A DNA stretch of 64,000 nucleotides from Reticulitermes speratus. Taxonomy: Eukaryota > Arthropoda > Insecta > Blattodea > Rhinotermitidae. A program made the position numbers and the translations under genes. Under the pieces are notes generated by a model. It did not search any database. It worked only from the letters and a program-made list of their open reading frames with translations, and was not told where the DNA came from. Positions 56,995 through 64,000 of the stretch are shown in pieces. Numbering within the stretch: position 1 is the stretch's first letter; each line of letters begins with the position of its first letter. Location: contig JAJKFL010000427.1 of the NCBI GenBank assembly GCA_021186555.1, positions 20,422,505 to 20,486,504 of the forward strand, given 5' to 3'.

Positions 56995-57260
56995 CCGATC
57001 CCATTGGCCGTGCGGTCTAAGGCGTGGGTCTGCGGCTGCTCGCTTACTAGGATTGTGGGTTCGAATCCCACCGGGGGCATGAATGTCTGTCCCTTGTGAT
57101 TGTTGTGTGTTGTCAGGTAGAGGTCTCTGCGACGAGCTGGTTCCTCGTCCAGAGGAGTCCTACCGAGTGTGGTGTGCCTAAAAAGTGTGATCGTGAAGCC
57201 TCAAAAAATGAGGCGGCCTAGGCCCCCAAGTGGCTATCGAGCAATTTGAAAGGAAAAAAG
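56995..57260 (+). repeat. tRNA-derived SINE, family D copy 2
   Basis: Head CCGATCCCATTGGCCGTGCGG (A-box), a long variable region, and GTGGGTTCGAATCCCACCGGG (B-box, near-perfect) in a tRNA-Leu/Ser-like layout. The body continues with GGTTCCTCGTCCAGAGGAG and GCGGCCTAGGCCC to about 57,260. Related head at 23,563. Confidence 0.75.
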
Positions 57261-57371
57261 AAGGGGTGAAGGGGGGGGGGAATCTCCATACAGCTGCAAT
57301 ACATCCCACTCAGGACTTATTTCTATAACATAACCTTATCATAACATAACATATCATTGATATTAGACGTT

Positions 57372-57530
57372 GTCATGGTGGTTACTATGAAGATTTACTG
57401 TCTTCTGAGATGTTATGCTGTGTAGTCTGGTGCAAAAATATTGATATTTTAGAGGAACCTGAAGATGAAGGCAGCAGGTTCCTTTCAAAGTCAACATGTA
57501 TGTACCAGGCTACACAAGTGTCACATCCAA
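57372..57530 (+). repeat. Interspersed repeat, family R, copy
   Basis: TATGAAGATTTACTGTCTTC matches 6330 onwards; downstream words (TAGTCTGGT, CAACATGTATGTACC, CTACACAAG, CACATCC) also recur there in the same order. Confidence 0.55.
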
Positions 57531-58058
57531 GGAGACAATGATCTTCAATAGAAAACCAGATTCCAAGCATCTACTAGATGAAACTGCAAAAAGCCTGAAA
57601 GATTCTAACTCATCAGTTAACCAGTTCAGTGGCAGGAAAAAGGTTAAATCTTACTGGTAAGAAGAGCTAAAGAAGGGTGAGTAAACAAGCTAAAAGTGGG
57701 GACAGCAAAAGAAAACACTGCATTAATTTTATTACTATAGTATCTAGAACCACCCATTAAAAATATCTATTACCTCAACAATACGCTGCCAGCAATTCCT
57801 ATGACAGAAAACGCTACAGAAGTGAAATAAGTCTGCTCATCCTAGCCAATAGAATATGGCACTCAAGTAGGATTTTAATACCCAAAAAACTATGACTTCA
57901 AATATTCATCTTCTTGACAAGCATAACTGTCAGAAATATTCAGACTTCACAATCACATTGTTCCTTAATTTTAATGTTTCACGTGCTGTATGTTACTGCA
58001 CCAATAAAAACTATAGAAAGAAATATCAATGCACAGTCACATTTTGCAAGCTACTTAC

Positions 58059-58126
58059 ATTTTAAAAATTCGGTAACTGCTTTATCAGCCTCATCTGTAC
58101 TAATGCCATGTTTCTGCTGATAGGAT
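58059..58126 (-). CDS. Candidate small exon of unknown minus-strand gene
   Basis: Minus strand: acceptor ATTTTATAG, 68-bp open exon reading SYQQKHGISTDEADKAVTEF then LK, donor GTAAGT. One base in, one base out. Joining it directly to 56,562 gives a stop, so a further exon between them would be required. Family not recognised. Confidence 0.35.
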
Positions 58127-58149
58127 CTATAAAATAAAAATTCAGAATA

Positions 58150-60300
58150 TACAGCTGGAAGTACTGTTGGTGACTCAGGAGTATGATATTGACCTTGGAA
58201 GTGATTTTTGCAGGACATAGGCTGTCAGGTGTTTATGGACAGTAACTGATGTATTCCAGTTAAAAATACACTGGGCTGAAGTGCAGTTGTGCCTTGTGTG
58301 AGTTAATTCTATTATGCAAGGCAGGATTGTCTGTTGTGTTCTATTGGATCACGGCTGTGCATAAAATTGACTTTGGCTTGTTATAAACCTAACACCTAAC
58401 AAATGTCAACCAGTGAAAAGTGACAGAGACTTCTGTTTTTTTACAAGACCTATATATTTTCTCTACAAGCTTTGCCCAGTATTAAAGGGCCCCCACCCTT
58501 GCTGTCAAGGTTGAAGCTTGATTCATGAGTCAACAATAATACCTCCTGTTTGCTCCAGAGAGACTACTGCACCATCCACATACCCTGTTTTGTTTTATCA
58601 GTACAGACACAATCAAATCAGAAGCACAAGCTGAAGCTTCAGTACACCAAGACAGCATGGAGACATCTGGCATATGAAACACAGTAGACAAATGAAACAT
58701 CTTACAGAAAGAAAACATGATGGACACAATACAACAAACGTAAATAATCAAACTCATAGTCACTTATTCATATCATTCATTCCATTTCAGGCATTGTGTA
58801 AGTTTCACTTTTAATTTATTTCCTGAAATGCACAAAATTATAATGCAATCATCCATATTTAGTGTTAATTAAATGAATGTAAAAGAGTTCCAATTTTCAA
58901 AGATTTCAGGTTATCATAACAGTGTTGCTGAGGATTCTGGTTTTCTGGAATGCAAGGTCATTGGTTGTGTGGTTCCCAGTGTTTTGAAGAATGGAAACCA
59001 AGTAACACAGCATTACATCCAAGAAGTTGTTACTGTTGAAAGTTATTCACGCTGGGTGAGGTCTTGTTTCGGCACCTGCTTACAGCCAGGGATCAAATTG
59101 TATCAAATAGAGGCGTGCTACTGTCGCCGATTGTTGCTGGTTTTCTTAGCACAACAACAAGGAAGAAGCTTTTAATTGGGTTTAACCTTTTATTAGTTAC
59201 AACAATGGGACTTGCAGAGCTGGCTACAACAAGGTCTGCAGACTGCTTTTCTCAGAACCCAACTGCCTCCAAGAAATGTTTGGCTACACGGTATTGTCAG
59301 GCTGTAGTGTAGAGAAGAGGTATTTTGATGTGAGTTGCAGAGGAGAAAGTTCTCTTGGTGCTGGCTAAGACGGAGGTATACCAGCGTGCTGTGTGATTAC
59401 AGATGCATCGACCAAGTTACATGAGTGTAGATAAAGTAAATAAATTGATATTAAACTTATTCTTATTATAAGACTGGCTAGACTTAAAGTCCAACTTAGG
59501 GAGCCTACACGTCAAATATTACCTGAGGTGGAGCATGTGAAACATGAACTAGTCCTTTCTCTTTAAACGTAAAAGCAAGCACCAGGCAAATTGAGGAGAA
59601 AGATGGTAACAAAGTCCTGAATACTCAGATCCAGATTCATGTACCACAACTTATATGGTATAAAATCCTACTCTCTTGTAAGGTCCAGATCAACAATGAA
59701 CTACTTTAAAGAAGCTGTATACAATCATTGAAATTTAAAAACATTGATTAAATTTATCAACATGAGCAACACGCAAGGACACAGAAGTTTTATTCTATAT
59801 ACTGTATACAGATGAGAACCTGTAAGATATGTGAACTGCCTTCCTAGGTTTGGAATATTGTACTTACACACTGAATATGCAGTTGCAGGCAGCTGACAAG
59901 GGGAGGTTCCTCAGTTTGGAAGGAAGATAGGGGCTAGGATTCGTGTGGCACAAAATCCCTTGCTGTAAAGAAGTACCTTGCTACAATGTAAAAAATGGCC
60001 TCAGAAGATTGCATACAAAATTCTGTTTTGAAAACACCATCAGAAGAAAGGCTGTAATAGAGACAAAATAATCATATTAAAGTTAAACTTCGAGAAACAG
60101 GTTGTAAGGATACAAAACAGACTGAGCTGTCCATGAAATGGGTCTAGTGAATTTACACAATGACACTGACAAATACTGATAAATATTTGAATCCCATAAC
60201 ACAGAATTCACTGAACAAAATTTCTAAAATCAGATCATGTTCCAAGAAGTTACTCTATTTATACCAATATAGTTCACACTTTCCTCAAAATATCCACCCA
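58150..60300. other. No recognised gene
   Basis: AT-rich, with short open frames (for example 58,873-59,312) lacking recognisable motifs. A possible donor follows KGLVHVSHAPPQ on the minus strand near 59,514, but no partner exon was found. Confidence 0.35.
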
Positions 60301-61129
60301 AAAATTGACAGCAAATACATCATACACCCTGGGCAAGCCTCAGCTACAGGGCGGGTCGCAGGTGACAGATGGCAAAACGGCCCACATTAAATTACTGTAC
60401 TACTTTGATACGTTGGCAAATACCTGGGGTGTGTATAGAGCAAAGTGCAGGCTACTGCTGTTAAGAAATTGGACACGCCGGAAAAGGTTGTTTGTACCAA
60501 AAGGCAGAGAAGTAACCGATTGCTGCTTAGATATATTAATCGGTTGGTGACAGCTAAATTAGAAATAGGGGATCCAGCGATTGCCTTATCGGACGTTATC
60601 GATAGAACCTCCTTCAGAAAATTGGGCTGTTTAGTAGCAACACTCTGGGGGAGGCACTACAGTATTATTCATCAGTTTCCATACTAAAGGATTTAAAAGT
60701 TGTATTTCACTTTTTCCGATTTCTCATTCCATGAGGGTTTCTAACATCTTTACTAGCAACGTCAATGTTTATAATGGATCACAGCAAATGATAACATGTC
60801 TGTTCCCTATACACAATTTGAAAAACTAAGTACAGTACTAATGAATATTTACTGTTAAAGTAATTGAAGATTCAGTTCAGCGTTTTAGAAACTCCAAACG
60901 AATAAAAAGTTTAAACGTATAAACTCGGACCTTCAATATCCACGAGCTGATGTTTTTACACAAAACATCTCCTACAGTCCATTTGAGTTCCCGAATGTTT
61001 TATTCGTCAGTTTTTCATTCCCTAGTACGTGAAAGTTTTATAATTGTTACTGGTATTTTGTAGGCTGTTATAATCAAAAAGGCCTGTGGGATACTGGCAG
61101 GATTTCTATTGCTAGAAAGGATTACACAG

Positions 61130-61492
61130 CATCCACATATAAATAGTCAATATATTCTTCAATCAAAGTATGTACAACGAGTGTGTGTAAGTGCTCTCCT
61201 TTGTTGTCTTGCGACTGGCTTGCTCCGATGCTGCCGACGGAATGAAGCTCGGTGTCGTTCGGCCATATATTTATACCACTGGCCATGGGACTAAGCTGTT
61301 CCGTGATTGGCTAGCTGACAGCACCCGCTGTGCGCCAATCCGTGGCCAGTGGGCGGAGTCGGCTGAACGACTTTGCTGCCTGTTGTTGCGGTAAGCGGAG
61401 AAGCTGCCGCGGCGTGTGTACCGCGTTCTCCCTTCCCGGTGCTGCTGCGGGAAGCGGAGAGATTGATGCATGTGGGTAGCCCCCACATCACC
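61130..61492 (-). repeat. 3' long terminal repeat of a Ty3/gypsy element (approximate limits)
   Basis: Directly after the pol stop, the minus strand has a purine-rich tract (CTCCCGCGGGGGGTGATGTGGGGG, about 61,499-61,476) that fits a polypurine tract followed by an LTR beginning TGATGT. Inside is a TATA-like TATAAATATATGGCC (about 61,277-61,263), the likely promoter. The far end is not defined because the 5' LTR lies outside the window; 61,130 is a guess. Confidence 0.6.
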
Positions 61493-61511
61493 CCCCGCGG
61501 GAGAAAGCTGC

Positions 61512-64000
61512 TCAGCTGGTGAAGCGGGCCGGAAAGCGGACAGTGCGTCCGCGACGAGTGGTCCGCTGAGCTGGAGCAGGATTTGCTCCTTTGGCAGGAG
61601 CTGAGACTGCAGCAGGAGGTGAGACTGCAGTTGGAGTTGAGGCTGCAGCAGGAGTTGGTGCTGCAGCTGCATTTGGTACTGCAGCTGGTGGCGCTGCAGA
61701 TGTGGGTGGCCCCATGGAAACGTGTCGGCTCTCCTCCAGGATGTATGCTGGTTTCACCCGATCTGCTGAAACAGTTGTCTCTCGGCCGCGCACTGAAAGA
61801 TTAAAAGTCTTATTAGAGCGCGACAGCACTTTGTAGGGGCCGCTGTATGGCGGCTGGAGGGCTCGACGCAGGGCATCGTGCCGCAGGAAGACGTGTGTAG
61901 AACTATGTAAGTCCCTGTGCACGAATGTGGCAGGCGTTGAGTGGCGTGCTGCCGGGACTGGACGCAGCTGGTCCATCTGTCGACGCAGTTGATCCAGAAA
62001 CTGCGCCGGTTCGGTTTGGACTGAGGACGGAGCTAGCAGCTCGCCGGGGACCCGCAGGGGCTCGCCGTATACGAGCTCGGCTGCGGATGACAGCATGTCC
62101 TCCTTGTATGCTGTTCGAATCCCAAGGAGGACCAGCGGAAGAGCGTCCGTCCACTTTTCGTCTGCGTGGCACATGATGGCCGCTTTGAATGTCCGGTGGA
62201 AACGCTCGACCAATCCATTTGCGGCTGGGTGGTGAGCGGTTGTTCTGGTGAGGTTGATGCCGCACAGCGTCGCCAGGCTGTGGAACAGCCGTGACTCAAA
62301 CTGACGTCCCTGGTCGGTGGTGATTGTCTGCGGGCAACCAAAGCGGGATATCCAGGAGGACAGTAGAGCGCGTGCTACTGTCTCTGCCGTGATGTCTGGA
62401 ATGGGACAGGCTTCCGGCCAGCGTGTGAAGCGGTCCACTGCCGTCAGGCAGTATTGATATCCTGCTGATGACGGCAGAGGGCCGACGAGGTCGATATGGA
62501 TGTGGAGAAAACGGGCAGGAGGGAGAGCAAAGTTGCCCAAGGGAGTTACCGTATGGCGGGATATTTTGGAGCGCTGGCAGGGTTGGCAAGCTCGGGCCCA
62601 AGTGCGGCAGTCCTTATTGATGGACGGCCACACGAAGCGTTGGGAGACGAGCTTAGCCGTTGCCTTGATGCCGGGATGACTCAGGTTGTGTAGGGAATCG
62701 AATACCTGACGGCGGAGTGGAGAAGGGACGTAGGGTCGTGGTTTGCCGGCAGACAAATCACAATATAGTGCGATGTTGGTACCCGGGATGTCAACCTTCT
62801 GCAGCCGCAATGAGGTGGCTCCAGTGAGAAGATGATGTAGCTCGCCTTCCTCATCCTGCGCTGCTGCTAGTGCCTCGAGAGTCACCGGAGTGGTGATAGT
62901 TTCAACCCGGGACAACGTGTCGGCGACAATGTTGTCGCGGCCGGATATATGCTGGATGTCCGTGGTGAACTGAGAAATAAAGTCTAGGTGATTAAACTGG
63001 CGAGGCGAGCAGCGGTCCCGCTTTTGTTGGAAGGCGTATGTTAGAGGCTTATGGTCCGTCAGAATGGTGAAGTGACGGGCCTCCAACATGTGGCGGAAGT
63101 GCCGCACTGCTTCGTATATCGCCAGTAGCTCTCGATCGTAGGCACTGTACTTTTGCTGCGCAGGACTGAGTTTCCTCGAGAAGAAGGCGAGTGGTAACCA
63201 GACGTCTTGCACTCGCTGCTGGAGGACGGCACCCATGGCAGTGGTTGAAGCATCCGTGACCAAGGCGAGTGGAGCAGAAGAGTCCGGATGCGCTATCAGG
63301 ACGGCCTGCGCGAGACTGGTCTTGCACTTGTCGAATGCCGTGTGAAGTTCAGGAGTCCATGTGACGGGGTGAGAACCCTTGACTTTGGGTCCGGACAGGA
63401 CGTCATGGAGAGGGGCTTGAGAGGAAGCAGCGTGGGGAAGGAAACGCCTGTAGAAATTGAGCATTCCCAAGAAACGTCTAAGTTGACTGACGGTCTTGGG
63501 AGGGGGGCAGGATAGGATGTCTGCCACTCGTTCCGGGAGTGGTTGGGAGCCTTGGGAGGAGATTTTGTAACCCAGGAATGATACCTCTGGGACACGGAAA
63601 ACACACTTGGAAGGGTTGAGAAGGATCCCATATTTCTGGAGTTGGGTGAAGAGGGCGCGCAGGTGAATGTTGTGCTCCTCAGGGGAATGGCTGGAAACTA
63701 GGATATCATCCAGGTAGGAGAAGCAGAATGGAAGGTCTTTGAGGATGTCGTCCATGAAACGCTGGAAGGTTTGGGCTGCGTTCCGGAGGCCAAAGGACAT
63801 GAAAGGGAATTCGAAAAGTCCGAAAGGAGTGGTAATGGCGGTTTTCTGGATATCGTCAGGGTGGACAGGGATTTGGTGGTAAGCCCTGACGAGGTCGATC
63901 TTCGAAAAGATGGTGCAGCCGGAAAGGTTGTGGGCGAAGTCATGGATGTGACGGATGGGGTATCGGTCTGGGATGGTGCGGGCGTTCAGGGCACGGTAGT
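61512..64000 (-). CDS. pol: Ty3/gypsy pol polyprotein, 3' part (RT, RNase H, integrase), runs off window
   Basis: An uninterrupted frame of 828 visible residues enters from the window edge at [15 protein letters not shown], typical of the RT N-terminal region. RT active site YLDD at about residue 95; RNase H with [14 protein letters not shown] (about 245), [11 protein letters not shown] and [12 protein letters not shown]; integrase zinc finger [13 protein letters not shown]...CQPCQ (about 430-470); integrase catalytic triad HIDLVG, TTDQG and NGLVERFHR (about 500-600); a GPY/F-type module [16 protein letters not shown] (about 710). It ends in an Ala/Pro-rich tail with repeated [15 protein letters not shown] units and a basic RRGRTVRF. 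The open frame and intact catalytic residues suggest a young, possibly active copy. Gag and protease lie outside the window. Confidence 0.92.
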   Translation of the reverse strand, partial: YRALNARTIPDRYPIRHIHDFAHNLSGCTIFSKIDLVRAYHQIPVHPDDIQKTAITTPFGLFEFPFMSFGLRNAAQTFQRFMDDILKDLPFCFSYLDDILVSSHSPEEHNIHLRALFTQLQKYGILLNPSKCVFRVPEVSFLGYKISSQGSQPLPERVADILSCPPPKTVSQLRRFLGMLNFYRRFLPHAASSQAPLHDVLSGPKVKGSHPVTWTPELHTAFDKCKTSLAQAVLIAHPDSSAPLALVTDASTTAMGAVLQQRVQDVWLPLAFFSRKLSPAQQKYSAYDRELLAIYEAVRHFRHMLEARHFTILTDHKPLTYAFQQKRDRCSPRQFNHLDFISQFTTDIQHISGRDNIVADTLSRVETITTPVTLEALAAAQDEEGELHHLLTGATSLRLQKVDIPGTNIALYCDLSAGKPRPYVPSPLRRQVFDSLHNLSHPGIKATAKLVSQRFVWPSINKDCRTWARACQPCQRSKISRHTVTPLGNFALPPARFLHIHIDLVGPLPSSAGYQYCLTAVDRFTRWPEACPIPDITAETVARALLSSWISRFGCPQTITTDQGRQFESRLFHSLATLCGINLTRTTAHHPAANGLVERFHRTFKAAIMCHADEKWTDALPLVLLGIRTAYKEDMLSSAAELVYGEPLRVPGELLAPSSVQTEPAQFLDQLRRQMDQLRPVPAARHSTPATFVHRDLHSSTHVFLRHDALRRALQPPYSGPYKVLSRSNKTFNLSVRGRETTVSADRVKPAYILEESRHVSMGPPTSAAPPAAVPNAAAAPTPAAASTPTAVSPPAAVSAPAKGANPAPAQRTTRRGRTVRFPARFTS

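Noticed and set aside
60430-60687. Two overlapping 80-codon plus frames with a relatively GC-rich context
   Set aside because: No recognisable domain or splice partners; could not be supported as a gene.
61583-62693. Several frames antisense or out of frame to pol
   Set aside because: GC-rich coding sequence naturally leaves long shadow frames; pol motifs fix the true frame.

Overview
This is a window of a large, repeat-rich animal nuclear genome, almost certainly an insect. Genes have introns with GT-AG borders. The DNA is crowded with decayed mariner, Tigger/pogo, piggyBac-like and P-like DNA transposons, an RTE-type LINE, a Ty3/gypsy element, several tRNA-derived SINE families, and fragments with hammerhead-ribozyme-like motifs that resemble Penelope-like elements. 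The mix looks like a polyneopteran (cockroach, termite or similar), but that placement is inference from repeat style only. No prokaryotic, organellar or CRISPR feature was seen.

Left part (1-14,470). A Tigger element with 23-bp perfect inverted ends (162-1648) is followed by ribozyme-bearing repeat debris. A phase-consistent three-exon gene on the minus strand (3479-9986) combines a CENP-B/Tigger-type DNA-binding half with a Ser-rich linker and a charged coiled-coil tail, and has no DDE nuclease: a likely domesticated transposon protein. Its 4.2-kb first intron holds SINEs, a foldback hairpin and LINE tails. Next comes an almost complete RTE-like LINE (11,045-14,470, minus) broken by one frameshift.

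Middle left (14,470-20,800). This holds a long inverted repeat around a Tigger tail, a mariner 3' end, a tRNA-derived SINE, a P-element-like transposase relic, an 18-bp minisatellite and an inverted pair of ribozyme-bearing repeats.

Centre (20,801-51,771). A head-to-tail tandem segmental duplication has one long unit (10.8 kb) and three short units (6.67-6.75 kb) of very high mutual identity. The short units share a 4.07-kb deletion. Each unit carries SINE, piggyBac and Tigger relics plus two candidate exons of an unrecognised plus-strand gene: a coiled-coil exon and a basic C-terminal exon. Junctions share the 5-bp word TTCAC and lie inside a 797-bp pogo-like transposon, which is intact only after the last unit.

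Right part (51,772-64,000). This has more ribozyme-like repeats, two tRNA-derived SINEs, candidate exons of an unrecognised minus-strand gene (55.1-58.1 kb), and finally the pol 3' half and 3' LTR of a Ty3/gypsy retrotransposon on the minus strand, running off the window end.
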